Source: Haemonchus contortus (Eukaryota; Nematoda; Chromadorea; Rhabditida; Trichostrongylidae). From it: a stretch of 64,000 bases of DNA. Each line of letters starts with the position of its first letter. Position 1 is the first letter of the stretch. The notes under the pieces were generated by a model that made no database searches, was not told the DNA's origin, and saw only the letters and a program-made list of their open reading frames with translations. The position numbers and the translations under genes were made by a program. The stretch spans positions 25,578,076 to 25,642,075 of the forward strand of contig LS997562.1 of NCBI GenBank assembly GCA_000469685.2, read 5' to 3'. This document shows, piece by piece, positions 43,317 through 54,799 of the stretch.

Positions 43317-46300
43317 TTAGGTAGTTAGACGTATTTTCAGTGACCAAAAGAGGTGTGTCGCTCTGCCAAACGTACTTGTTCTCTGATCGAACAAACTGCA
43401 TTTATCGTAAGCGGGCGAGTAGACGTGAAGACTGACGGCGTTTTCCGAGTGACTCGGGTTCTCCATTCGATGGAGCCCGAGTTGATCTGGAAAAACATTT
43501 TCGTTCTCCAAACAAACGATGTTCCAAATATGAACTCCCCAAGATTCTGGAGGGTTTGAGCTACTGAGGGAGATGTGTAAGTGATTCTCACCGCTCATAT
43601 AAGTGACTTCATTCACATTGGCATACGACTCGGCAGTTTTCACGAGCGGTTCACCAACGTTGTTTTGCGGAAAGGCGAATCTGAAAATACATGCAATGTA
43701 GTAACCACATTTTCGTTCGTTTCTCTCAAAGATGGATGCGAAAATTGGCGGCGAAATGCAATGAAGTACGCGGCCCTGATGGTTGGAACCAAACCTGGTT
43801 GGAAGCGGTTTACTTATCAGGGACACCGCTATCCTTTCACTAGATAGAAGGAAGTGGAGACAATTGACAAATATAGTGGACCCTGTGACTGTGACAACAA
43901 AAGCAGTACTCACGGGCGAAGTCATAAAATTTGAACAAGTCTTTCTACAGAAATTGCTCATTATTCTTTGTAAAAAGACAATGCGCTGCCGCTATCGTCA
44001 GAATGCCGGAGAGTAACCACTAGACCGAATGCGTATTTCACGGTTTCATCGTATTTGTTGAAAATATTCGGCTCCTGAGATATACTACGCGATCGCCAAG
44101 CGGATCAAGCCAACTATCGCGGACGGAAGCCATTCTGAGCGAACATTATTGAACATTAGCCAACACCGAAACTACACTGTTAGAAGCTTTTAACGCCCAA
44201 GTAGGACAATAAAGCGCTTTACCCGAAAAGAATGGATCCCTTGTGTCCGTTGTGGCGAGGCAGGGATGCAGATGATTTAGGGGAATAAAACTATAACATT
44301 ATTCAAGGCTGAATAATACAATTTTAGAAATGCAGAAAAGTTCATACATATGGCGTTTCATGCGCTGCCAGCGAGGCTATACCTGCTACGAAGTCGCTTC
44401 ACAACTCGCCTTCGAAACGTGTTCGACAAAAACTTGTATGATATGGATAGAAAGCTCTTGCCCCTCTGTTCCCAGGATCGTTTCCCAGGTTTGAAACGTA
44501 TATTCGAAAACTACGTTCTGATCGCGCAAGTCGGTATAATCTCATATGATAGCCACTGCGATCCAGAACGCTTCCTTTTCAGTGGTGACGCTTAGAGGGT
44601 GCTTTCATAGTCCGCCGGCCGGCCGGCGTGCCGGCGCAAGGATGTAAAAGCCAAAGTCACAGGCCCTGCGACCACCGAATGACCTTTGCTTATGAACAGT
44701 CTACGTGTTACCATATTTAACTGCAATAAAAAAATGCCGATCCTACCGAGTCTCCTTGAGTTGTCCTTCGAGTATCTTCACAAAACAGTGAGAGCCAGAA
44801 TGATCGTGAATGCTGAAACGATAAGCTTTTAGGTCATGTATGCAATGTTAATGAACACTGAAGTTATTCAACGCCTCACTCACTTTGTACACATTCCCGG
44901 TCCCCAACAAAGAATGATCATATTATATTTTCCATTACCAGTATCGACGAGATTCCGAGTGTAGCTGAAATTGAAAAAAGCTCAGCAAATGAGGTGGAGT
45001 AAATTACGTTCTTTCCTCCAATTTATAGCCAAAGAAAAAGTGGATTATAACCAAATGAAGGCACACTTCACCACAAAAATAAATCATGAGATATCCCCGG
45101 GGGATAAATCTGTGGCCCTTGTATACTATATGTTGCGCTGTCAGGTGGGAAGACGGCCGAGATAGGGCGTTATAGAGGTCCAAAGACTGTCCTACTTGTA
45201 TACCCAGCCGAGCTTCAAGGCATTGGAGAGGCTGCACCATTCCCAAGGGTGCCCATGTAAGAAGATCAAACAACCCATAACGACAGAGAAGGATAGTGGT
45301 GGACAGTTTTGGCTCGATGTAGTAGCTCTCTGCGCAATTAAATCAACTCAGATCTCGTCTTAATACAGCTCCCATGTCCTTTCCGCCATAGCGTTTCGTA
45401 CATTCTCATTCTCACAACTTTTAAATAGCCTTAATTTTTTCAAAATCGGCAAATTTTCTTGGTTCCCTGGCTAACGATACGCTATTCTCATTGAATACTT
45501 CCGCTCTCCGACTCGAAATGGGTGACTTAAGTTTATCGGGATTTGTACCTTCAGACTCTATTTAAACATCTAGCACTGCGTTTAGCTTACCTTGTACGTC
45601 TTCTCTTAACTCTGAACGCTTTTCTCTTTTAGACACAGGACCATAAAAACCACTTAAAATGTAATCTTTACTTATTCTGTGCGGGTAACGCTAAGCTGTG
45701 GGGGACGCGGCTTACAGATGGTAGAGCTCCAGCTTGGACGTTTAGAATGGATGAGTACGAAGAAATGAATGAAACCACTGCAAGCATCTTCAAACAGAGC
45801 GAGGTGGCTCTACCAAAAGGATATACAAAACTTAGTGTACATCACTGATCTGAGGGAAATAATTGATTGTATCGGGAATAAGAAGACATAAAGATTCCCA
45901 AAGTCTCTCCAAAGCTTGGTCCTAATACAATACGAAAACTCCATCTTTATAAATCTTCTCATTGTTTCGAAAGGCTGCTCAATAATATGAGAACCAGTTC
46001 AACTTTAGCTGTTAAGCACCAAATTCCCTACCCTCCTAGTTTGGCCGCGTTCTAATTGGAGCAATTTCCATCACATCACTATCTCTCTGCCTATGTAGCT
46101 AAAAGAGGAAGTGTTGCAATGACAAGTGGCGCAGTACCATACATGCATAGCCCAAGGTTCGAACCCAGATAGGCACTCCTCACAACAACTAAGCCCTCCA
46201 TCCCTCTGGGACCAGGTATTTGGTACCAAGCTCGTATGGGAAAATAAAAGGGATAACTTGTACTTGAGCTGGCCACCGCAATTAATTGTATGTGTGAGAT

Positions 46301-46617
46301 ACGCATCCATGAACACCGCTACGATTCTGAATGGGAGCCGAACGTGGAATCATCCCTGAAACGGGATCTATCACCCGCAAGACATTCTCCTTCATCCTTT
46401 TTCTGCTCATCTCACCAAATTGATATGAGCGACTAATAAATGCTCAATAGAAAACCCCTTTTGGGGAAACCAGCACCAACTTTCGTTCGTCGAATAGAGC
46501 GTAGCGAGACCAGTCTTGTGGATCACTTTTATACGATAACAAAGTTTTCTCCATGTCTTCAATGTTAACTTGATCGTCTCGGAAAATTGAGCGCATCTGA
46601 CCGATTAGTGCCTGCAT
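43317..46617 (-). CDS. cdo-1: cysteine dioxygenase
   Basis: Five minus-strand exons: 46617-46481, 44964-44884, 44812-44747, 43680-43592 and 43486-43317 (stop TAA), 543 nt or 180 aa, all phases matching. The enzyme oxidises L-cysteine to cysteine sulfinate with a mononuclear iron, the first step of cysteine breakdown, in the cytosol. Seen: [20 protein letters not shown] (substrate Arg in YTRN), iron ligands in [10 protein letters not shown] (two His, plus the Cys of the Cys-Tyr cofactor), the third His in GLHRMEN, the cofactor Tyr in [10 protein letters not shown], and FDQRT near the end. Human CDO1 has 200 residues; the difference lies at the two ends. The ATG follows directly after TCGTTACAG, as at a spliced-leader site; an upstream coding exon is possible but not needed. 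The first intron holds a SINE and a repeat copy. All catalytic residues are present, so it is probably active. Confidence 0.93.
44605..44715. repeat. GC-rich palindromic repeat, copy 2
   Basis: TTTCATAGTCCGCCGGCCGG with CCGGCGTGCCGGCG, then TATGAACAGTCTACGTGTTA. Same family as 22900-23470 and 58130-58260. It lies in the intron between cdo-1 exons 3 and 4. Confidence 0.65.
45120..45560 (+). repeat. non-coding repeat family, copy 2
   Basis: About 430 bp; matches 47515-47975 through ACGGCC...AGGGCGTTATA, GGCTGCACC, CCATGTA, GGCTCGATGTAGT, TGCGCAATT and AATACTTCCGCT. It lies in the first cdo-1 intron. No open frame and no clear inverted ends. Confidence 0.65.
46099..46370 (+). repeat. tRNA-derived SINE (copy 2)
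   Basis: A-box region GTTGCAATGACAAGTGGCGC and a canonical B box AGGTTCGAACCCAG (about 46153), then the body CCCTCCATCCCTCTGGGACC, GATACGCATCCATGAACACC and ATTCTGAATGGGAGCCGAAC. The best-preserved B box in the window. Lies in the first cdo-1 intron. Confidence 0.75.
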
Positions 46618-47002
46618 CTGTAACGAGAATTAATAACTCCTGCCAGCTAAGAGTGGTCGAAAAGACAGAAATGGCGTGATGGTGTGATCAATAACGTGAA
46701 ATCAGATCAGGTTTCAGATTCCGAATCATTTCGTACGGACTGTTAATGCTAAAATCAAATGTAAAGCTGAATGCTCATAAGGTCAGTCGCTGTATGTTAC
46801 TGTGCTGAAATCTCGAGCAGCAATAGCACACGAAAAGACTACCACGATAGATTCGCAGGTGATTTCTTATTCAAGATAGTCGAACATTAGTTGCCTCGTG
46901 ACTCGGATATATTCTGTCAGGACCTTAGGCTCGAACGGAGAACTCGGCAGTTTCTCTTAAGTTCAATTAGTTACCAAACGAAGAAGTCAAGCAACCTAAG
47001 GT

Positions 47003-47441
47003 CTAGCGAAGCAGGATGGTTTTCTCGGTGCCAAAGAGGAAGTTTGCACCGGCACCACCCTTGAACGAGGTTGGCTCTATGCGTTCGAGTGCAGCCTTCT
47101 GCAGGCCCACTGGTGGGCTTGCGGATGGCTGCACACCATAGACTGGTCTAGAAGGAAATTGATTTGATGTACTATCTATATCAAATTGATTCAGCGTCGT
47201 TATGCAGTAGGTTAGTGGAAAGAGTGGATCTAGCCAAAGACTATGAATAACAGGAATGAGTGCGTCAACATAACTGTGACCTCTTACCATACATTGCTCT
47301 GTGGGTACTTTGATAGTGAGGGCTGATACGTGTCACTTCATAGATAGTGGTTGACATCTCATCTGATCTATCGTCTCTAAAGTTGAGCAACTGTTCGGTG
47401 TTGGTGGAGCTGACTAGAGTCACTTGCTGGAAATTTTTCAG
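47003..47441 (-). CDS. 3' exons of an unrecognised host gene
   Basis: Two minus-strand exons. Upstream exon 47441-47293 (acceptor AATTTCCAG) reads LKNFQQVTLVSSTNTEQLLN, then FRDDRSDEMSTTIYEV. Downstream exon 47147-47003 (acceptor TTTCCTTCTAG) reads PVYGVQPSASPPVGLQKAA, then FKGGAGANFLFGTEKTILLR and a stop. They join in phase only if the donor is AT|GTATGG; the better-looking GTAAGA five bases downstream would break the frame, so the junction is uncertain. Earlier exons were not found. The gene ends about 385 bp upstream of the cdo-1 start on the same strand, the spacing of a nematode operon. No family recognised. Confidence 0.5.
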
Positions 47442-47514
47442 CTGGAAATTCATCGGTCTTAGTTGCAACTAATTAAAGGCGCTGTCCAACGGTTTCTGAG
47501 ATTAAATTAGAACG

Positions 47515-47975
47515 AATTTGAGTCCCCTCATATAGCGTATGTCGCGCTATTAGGTCGAAAAACGGCCTAATTAGAGCGTTATAAAGGGTTAAAAATCGCA
47601 CTGTGGTATCCTAACACGAGTTTCACCGGCAATGTAGGGCTGCACCGGTCACAAGGGAGTCCATGTAGGAATTTCAAAGAGCTTGCCATTACCCGTAGCG
47701 AAGTGGAAGGCAGTTCTGCACAGTTCCGGCTTGATGTAGTCAGCTACTTGCGCAATTGCAACTACTGGAATCTCGCCCAAATATCGCTTCCATGCCATTT
47801 CCGTCATCGTAATCTCGTCCAACCTCTATTTTCCCTACATTTTTTTCATTTTTTTTTCAAAATCAGCGGAATCTCTCGCCTTCCTCACTACCAATGAACT
47901 ATTCCTAACCAATACTTCCGCTTTTTGAATAAAAAGGGGTACCTCAAAATTATTGTGAACTGTGCCTTTAAGAGT
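47515..47975 (+). repeat. non-coding repeat family, copy 3
   Basis: Full-length relative of 45120-45560 (see there for shared blocks) ending CAAAATTATTGTGAACTGTGC and CTTTA. It lies upstream of the unrecognised gene's exons and could be in one of its introns. Confidence 0.65.
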
Positions 47976-48159
47976 AGGTTTCCGTCTAGCGTGAAGGCAA
48001 CACTCTAAAGTTCTGAAACGCTTTCAGGCCTTTGATAACGATGAATTGGTCGAATTCTGAACCCAATTGCCTAAGCCTAAGCCTACAGCTGAATCCTCGA
48101 ATGTTTCATAAGACCTAGCGATAGATTGGAAGACAAGGTTTTTATGCACATTGAAAGCA

Positions 48160-48255
48160 TGGTTGTTATGGGCGGTGCATGTGGTAGTATCCAGCCCAGC
48201 GGTGGGCTGACATGCTTCGTCCGGTATCAAATCCCATACCGAAATGCGCCTAGAG
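48160..48255 (+). repeat. possible SINE head of a second type
   Basis: GGGCGGTGCATGTGGTAGTA followed about 60 nt later by a B-box-like CCGGTATCAAATCCC. tRNA-like spacing but no folded cloverleaf checked. Directly followed by the target-site duplication and MITE at 48285. Confidence 0.35.
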
Positions 48256-48294
48256 CAACTTAGCTTTCCCGGTGTTCCTTGAATGGGAGCATAC

Positions 48295-48672
48295 GGGTAA
48301 CGGAACTTCTCCCCTATCGCGGCATTCTCCCTTGCGGCATGCGGCAAATGTCACTGCAATTACCGTACTCACCCTCCTCCCGCCAATCGATAGGACGCGA
48401 TATTTTTCCTTGACTGGCTTGCTTTTTCATCGGATTTTATCGTTTTTTCTTTTTAGTTTTCATGTTTATTAGACTTGATTAATTTAATTGATTCCTCCTA
48501 TATAAACGACGATCAGGATCGCATTGGAACTGAAGAGAGCGGCCGGTCAATTCAAATGTTTAAAGGACTCCCCACCTCACAAATTGCGCGCTCCAATCTT
48601 CCATCGCAATCCTGCGATAGGCCGCGGATGCGGCGTGTGCGACGCCGTGTTAGGGGAGAAGTTCCCGGACCC
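48295..48672. mobile_element. Mutator-like MITE, copy 2, with 10-bp target duplication
   Basis: 378 bp. Ends GGGTAACGGAACTTCTCCCC and GGGGAGAAGTTCCCGGACCC are inverted repeats. Flanked by perfect GGGAGCATAC on both sides (48285-48294 and 48673-48682). A 9-11-bp duplication is the hallmark of Mutator-type transposases. No coding capacity. Confidence 0.85.
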
Positions 48673-49265
48673 GGGAGCATACATGCCTTAACCCGTACCC
48701 GCTTTTACCAAGGATGTAAATTTCGTCACAGCGGTACTCTTCCTATGGCTCTACAGTAGGCTCCAGAGCATTCCTAAACATTTATGCAATTTGATTTCGA
48801 CTTTGCCACAGATCACATTCATCTATTTTGGGTGTCCAAACTCCCTTCGACCTGCATCCACGTAATTTGAACCCCATAAGCTTCTGAACAAAACCTTGAC
48901 GGTAAAAGTTCAAGGACTCTTTCAATTCTTTGCTGGGCACCTTCCAGACGAAACCTCACTCATATCGCAAGCGCGGCTCCGTTTAGTGAAAGCATGCTTG
49001 ATATTTTAGACATCCCTGACTTCTGATATTTCGTCTAGTCTATACATGTCCTTGAATGGAATCGATGACAGTACTGTCCGTTTCGAGACGGACCCTCATT
49101 GCCTATACCTCTGTTAATGGGTTTCATAACCATAACTTTCTTCCTCTTAATTTTTGAGCTGCTCTGAAATTATATTTGGGAAGTTTGCTCTTGGTATCGC
49201 CTATTTCCTTGCATATCCTACTATCCACAAAGGGTGCTGCTTGAGTCACATGGTTATTTTCCTTT

Positions 49266-49880
49266 ATGCATGATTTTCCCATAACTTCCGAAGCATCATG
49301 TGTTATATGGAATAGAAAAAGCACAGGAATGAAGGTCCACGGCAGACATTTACATCACCTCAGCTTCGTAGGCGACATTGTGCTTATAACACTGGGTGTC
49401 GGGAACACGGAACGATTGGTAAAATTTGCGGGAAGACAGGCTGTAGGCTTGTAACCGCGGTTACCAACAAAATCGTTCATGGGACACGGACTGATTCCTT
49501 TTACACCCAATGTTTCAAAAATCCCCGAATGCTCTATTTACGTGTATCCAGGTCGAGAAGTCAAAACGAAGAACGACATGGCTCTAGAGCTGAACACAAA
49601 GAACCGAAAGGTGTGGGGAGCATTTGAGATCATCGAAGGAATAGTTAAGGAAGCAGAGTATATCCTAATCATTGCCCATCTTCTCGACCAGTCAATCAGT
49701 TCTATTTCGACCTACGCCTCTAGGAATTGGACCCCATGCAAGCAGCTCGCACAAGACAAACAGACTAACACCTTCAAAGTAAAAGCATCATGCGCCTAAG
49801 GTGCATCATGTGCACCGAGGACAAGTTGAGGATTCACACTCTACTCCGTCCTCCGACAAGAGAATGAACAGGAGCGATAG
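49266..49880 (+). mobile_element. RTE-type LINE, RT C-terminal fragment
   Basis: Plus strand: GMKVHGRHLHHLSFVGDIVL corresponds to the RTE catalytic box with FADD changed to FVGD. After a shift follow KIPECSIYVYPGREVKTKND, VWGAFEIIEGIVKEAEY and AHLLDQSISSISTYASRNW, in RTE order (usual forms: SSYVYLGRE, AWGAFKSIE, LPALTYASE). The mutated active site and frame breaks make it inactive. Confidence 0.85.
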
Positions 49881-49889
49881 GCTGACAAA

Positions 49890-51150
49890 GGAAACGAACC
49901 CTAATGCCGCTGGTAGGCGAGGTTGAAACCTTGGTAGACGGAGTTGAAACCAAAACTCATCAGAGCTTGACGAAGCAGAACAGCTTATTTATTCCACTGC
50001 ACAAGCTTTGAATGAAGAAAGAGAAGTTTGGAAGGATCAATGTAGGCGGTTGTGCGGAAGATAGGTGACTTATTCCAACCCACTCATCACTTACTTGCAA
50101 ATGTGGAAAAATGCTCAAGACCATGTTATTTAGCTAGGTAAACAAGTGCGGAGTAAACAAACTGATGTAGGGACACCACAACATTTCTAAAAAATTTCTA
50201 CTCAGAAGTCTAATGTAAATGTTGCAAACGACAGCTGTTGGAAGGGTGAACACCACCAGGGCGTTTCTCTCACTGTGGAGGAAACATGAAAAACCATTAC
50301 TTTCACTCTGGAAGAAATAGGAGAAACCAAAGACCAATATGCTAATAGAGAGCTGAAGAGAAGAGCTAGAAATGATTCCGGTCAGCATAATAAAGCCTCC
50401 GCTGAGATATCTCATTGCGGACTATCAATTTTAGGCGATATTCTTGTTTTCAGAGGTGTCAGGATCTGCAGCGTAGCGTATAGTTTCTCGCTGATATATG
50501 ATGCTAGATATCATGGGAGCTTATCATCGCTTAGTCCTTTGTGTCCCAAATTGACGTCCAACGAATTTTGGAAGCAGAGACTGTAATGACTTCAGCATTT
50601 TTTGAAGACTAGATTGAAGACTAGACAGGACAGTAAAAAATATTGTGGGGGGGGGGGGGCTCTCTAGGTCTAATTCTTTAAAATCTTTGACAGCTCGTGA
50701 ATCTTACATACCCTCCAGACCCTAGGTACCCATCAGATGTAGTGAAGCGGAGTTGAAAGATTTTTCCTCTTGTTTTTGCATTCATAATTTTTTTCGAATA
50801 GTCCGGTAATAATGTTAAATTGCGCTTTATCAGATATTTACTGGTGTTGATTCACAGTTATACTTTTCTCGATGAGACACAAAGGTAAACACAAAAAGAG
50901 GGCATTTGGAAAGGTCGCGAGTTCAAATCATGCCCGAATGCAGCCTTGCGCTAAATATTGAAAGCTAATTCACACAAATTGACAATTCCACGGCAGTTGA
51001 CAAGAATCAGAGCGGTGATGTAGCCCTATGCCGTATCGCCTTTGAACCCATACTGGCACTGCGATATCCTTGTATAATATCACTACTCGTCTCCTGACAT
51101 TGTTCGCCTTGCAATCAATCAGGAACAGAAACATGGAGACACCACTTCTA
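49890..51150. other. no gene recognised
   Basis: A 93-codon hydrophobic minus-strand frame (50415-50134; GGFIMLTGIISSSSLQLSIS, LVFGFSYFF) could be a membrane-protein exon, but no family or splice structure is visible. A G13 run lies at 50647-50659. Otherwise nothing. Confidence 0.3.
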
Positions 51151-51159
51151 CCACGTCGT

Positions 51160-51405
51160 ATCCAGAAGGTAGTGGAGTGGCAAGTGGCGCCCTACTACAA
51201 ACATGATCCGGGGATCGAAAACTGGATCAATATCCATCCATTCCTCGCGAGTTTGATTGGATGGTAGCAGGCTCAGCTGGCAGAACAAAAGCACTGATGT
51301 GTACATCGGCTGGTCACAGCTAACCACGGCTAGGCCAATACGCATTCAAAGCGTCGCTACGATTCAGAATGGAAATCGAATGCAACGAACGCATCCCAAA
51401 GACAG
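51160..51405 (+). repeat. tRNA-derived SINE (copy 3)
   Basis: A-box region AGGTAGTGGAGTGGCAAGTG, decayed B box GGGATCGAAAACTGG, and a body with CATCCATTCCTCGCGAG, AGCACTGATGTGTACATCGG and AATACGCATTCAAAGCGTCG as in the other copies. Confidence 0.65.
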
Positions 51406-51409
51406 GAAT

Positions 51410-53030
51410 GTTCAACTCCAACGGCTTCAGCAATTTATTTGTTCGACGCAAAGGACTTAGACCACAAACTAATATTAGGTCGGTTTCGGTCGTTTTTCTA
51501 CAGGAACCTCTGCTGCCTTCGGAGAAACCTACTAGACGAATCTGAGGGTTACTATCGGATATATTCGAATAGAACTCGGGCATTTCTCTTCTAACCATCG
51601 CGGCATTTGCCGAGAGTCAGCTTAAACGATCGTCTTTTACAAAAGGCGACTCCAGCGCTCGATCCGCTAGCTACAACATCAGTACTGCGTGCTTACAGAA
51701 AATTGCCAGCCATGCGACCCCCAGCTGTTTATGCGCTCGTTTTCATTCTGGAGGTACGACGTTCGACGATGGCGATCCTCGTACGCCGATGACAATCCTT
51801 GATGCGGACGAAAAGTTGCCTTCGATGATGACTGACTTCTTACCCTCCGACACACGGATGTTTTGACCAGCCATCCTCCTCACCCCAATCGGAAAGACTC
51901 TAGTCCAGAGAGGATTAGGTGAAAGTGATTAAGCGCTTCTATGACAACAAGAGAGTTGCTGTTTGTAGTCCAACAAGGGAAGATCCCTCGTGCAGTCCAA
52001 CTAGCACTTGAGAGCACCACTCCACTTTACTGTGCTGTTCTCAAGACTCAAAGGGAATGCCATACCTTGACATGCTCTCTCAAAGCCAGACAGTCACGGT
52101 TACCATTCCAAGCAGTCTCCTCCAGGAACTTGCTCACGCAAATAAAGAAAAGCGGCCAAGGTGGATTTCCGTCCATCCTTTAGATTATAACACTTGGTCT
52201 CACGTCGCAAAGACAACGCAGTCCAAGTTACGGGAAGTAGGCTAGCACACCGTCACTCGCCTTCTCGTTGGACGAGTTTCGTAGATAATAACGGTGACCA
52301 TATTGTTTAACGAGTGAGAGTCGAACTAAGGCACTAAAACTATTTACAACGTGCATAAGGATGCCTCGAGACTTCTGCATTAACCTAACTTATCTATCGA
52401 GGGCCAGCGAAATTAGGGCTAACCTGACCTAGGAAAAGGTTCAGGCTTCACTAAGAGACTTCGCCATTCATCTTCTTCAGGGTACTACATAAATCTAGTT
52501 GCTCGAGAAGCAGCTTCGCAAAATGGAGAAAACGGGCGATCGTGCTTGGGAGGTCAACTGAATAATGAAGCCAGAGGACCAGGTAAATGAGTAAGGCGAC
52601 CAAGAAAGTAGGTGAACACAATCGTGCGAGCCCCTAGGCATTGGCTTCCGCCAACACAGCATCTGACACGCAATTAGGGCGCCTTTTATATGGCAACAGT
52701 GTAGCACGACCAATTCTGTAATAACAGCCATTTCGATGGTAAAGTCACGGGTGATATGGCAACCTAGGCCCTATCTCTGTTCAGGTTCTAGGGGTGGGAT
52801 ATTGCCAAAACAGCAGTATCGAAGGTTACTGGTGATCTCAACAATTTATCACTTTCCGTCCCACAGCAGAAAAATAAGTGCCGTTCGGAAACAAACTCGT
52901 TCCCAATTCGTTGTCGATAACATTAGCGTTGGTGATGGATCAATCATGATCTGAGAGGACCGCAGATTGATAGAAAGATAGAAAATGCAGTTGGTTTCAA
53001 ATATGGGACATTCGACTACAGAACAGGATA
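51410..53030. other. no gene recognised
   Basis: Open frames of 60-92 codons on both strands show no motif, and I could not assemble exons. Nothing further seen. Confidence 0.4.
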
Positions 53031-53039
53031 AAGGATAAA

Positions 53040-53330
53040 GTTTTTGGCGTCTGAGGGATGCGCCCTCGCACTCGACTTCCATTCAGAATCGTAATGGCGT
53101 AATGAGTGCGTATGTGGCCTATACAATGACTTGCGGTGGCCAGCCGATGTACAGGTCAGTGCTTTTATCCTCCCGGACGAGTCTGGTACCAACTCATCGA
53201 CCCCGGAGGGATGGAAGGCTCGTTTGGTCTAGGCGAGAATCGATCCGAGATTCTAACCCCTGACCGTGCATGTGATATAGTGCGCCACTTGCCACTACAC
53301 CACCTCCGCCCACTACCGAACAGACCAGAA
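53040..53330 (-). repeat. tRNA-derived SINE (copy 4, inverted)
   Basis: On the minus strand GGAGGTGGTGTAGTGGCAAG (A box) and GGGGTTAGAATCTCGGATCG (B-box region) are followed by GACCAAACGAGCC and a body ending GCGAGGGCGCATCCC. Same family as 29155-29420. Confidence 0.7.
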
Positions 53331-53499
53331 TATGGAGGCTCATCAAGAAATACAGTAGTTCTTAAAAGTATTCGACCGATTGCTTCTTCCCTTTTATTTT
53401 TCAGTCGTAACTCCCTCCTACTGGATCTAATCAATATGCGGAATTTCAATATGTGTGGCATGGGTGTAGTATGAATTCCTTAGGACTTAACTTAGAATA

Positions 53500-54480
53500 A
53501 AACGAGCGGCCGTTAGAAATATGTTTTGCACCGCTAGGAAGGTCTGCACTGGGGAGGAAGAGGGAAGAGAGTCGTTCGAAATGGCAGGCGATATAGCTTG
53601 GTCCAATGGCTACGACAATTTTCCAACTTCACGTAAAGCTTCTTCTGGTGGTGTGATCCTCAGACATGGTAGTACCTCGATTGAGGCAAGACTCCTTTTG
53701 TACTACCATTTATTTCTGATGAAGTCAGCGCCTCCATTAGAAAGTGCCTAAAGAGATCGGGTTTAGAAAATTTAGTAGCTATTGTAACGTACCACCCTTC
53801 AATTTAAAGAAGCGCTTGATTCGTAACAGGATATACGATCGCCTATGTATGACCTCAAACTGTGTGATTTGTCCAGCTGGAAGGGAAGGTGATTGTAACA
53901 TGTCTGGAGTGGTCTACAGAATTACTTGCCGGGATTGTGGTGAAGAGTATATTGGAGAACGGCAAGACCACTTCACGTGAGGGTCAAGGAGCACATAGAT
54001 GGAATGAGACGATTGAAAAAGTCTACTGCCTTAGGGAGCCACCGAATTCAGAAGCATAACGGAGGCGATTTTGAGGTCACCGTGGAGGTCGTAGCACAGG
54101 AGTCGCAAGTGTGCGCGCGTAAAACCCTCCAGGCATTTTGGACACAGGTCACCGATCCCAAAATGAATCGTAGGGAAGTATGCCTCGCAATCACGCGGGA
54201 GCTACGGCCTTATATAAGATTGGCCTTCCCTCACAGACTTCAATGAAGACGTACCTCCGCTGACACTGACGGTTGGTACCATATTTAGTTGGGTGGTTTC
54301 GAAGAACCCACAAAGTTACGGTGAGTGGTTCTCCTTTCGACCACCTGCGCGCCCTGGGGGTCTCAAACTTACAATTAGTGGGTTGGTGGAGACGTTTGGT
54401 CGGATAATCACGTATTGTTACGATCCTTTCAGGCTCTGAAGAAGGCGATTCCGCCGAAACGTCAGCCTAATGAAGGTTGT
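53500..54480 (+). mobile_element. Penelope-like element, GIY-YIG end
   Basis: 5'-truncated plus-strand copy. It begins after the RT core with MFCTARKVCTGEEEGRESFE (linker, matching the 41.1 kb copy), then the Cys cluster CMTSNCVICPAGREGDC, GIY-YIG motifs SGVVYRITCRDCGEEYIGE, a frameshift near 53975, VKEHIDGMRRLKKSTALG and ARKTLQAFWTQVTDPKMNRR to a stop at 54246. The 3' tail CCGCCGAAACGTCAGCCTAA (about 54453) is shared with the 40.0 kb copy. Confidence 0.85.
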
Positions 54481-54552
54481 TTAAAAAAACCTCGTGAAGA
54501 GTTCAAGACAACAACAAACTCGTAAGGTAGTATGAATATTTACCACTATTAA

Positions 54553-54790
54553 CTCTTTGACGACAATGGTACCCACCGGTGGGTGCCAATATGACTGGCA
54601 CGTGGGACATTGGCACCCAATTTTGGGAGCCACTATACTTTCTTGTTTCTTACCAACTGCTAATTCAGTAAGCCAGTGAAAGAATTTTCTCCTGGGACAG
54701 CGTCACCCACCGGTGGGGGCCAGTTGCGCGCGAAGAGAGGAGCGTGATCCCATGGGCGCGTCACGTCGAATCCGCACAGTCGTCAAAGGG
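54553..54790. mobile_element. piggyBac-like MITE
   Basis: 238 bp flanked by TTAA on both sides (54549-54552 and 54791-54794), with inverted ends CYCTTTGACGAC. Inside, CCCACCGGTGGG occurs twice as a local palindrome. The TTAA target and CCC-type ends are the piggyBac signature. It carries no gene. Confidence 0.8.
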
Positions 54791-54799
54791 TTAACCTGC

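Noticed and set aside
43317..43961. 214-codon minus-strand frame read as one protein
   Set aside because: Only its last 56 codons and a separate 29-codon stretch are cysteine dioxygenase exons; the rest is intron that happens to be open.
46153..46165. tRNA gene at the perfect B box
   Set aside because: The surrounding sequence is the SINE body with no acceptor stem.
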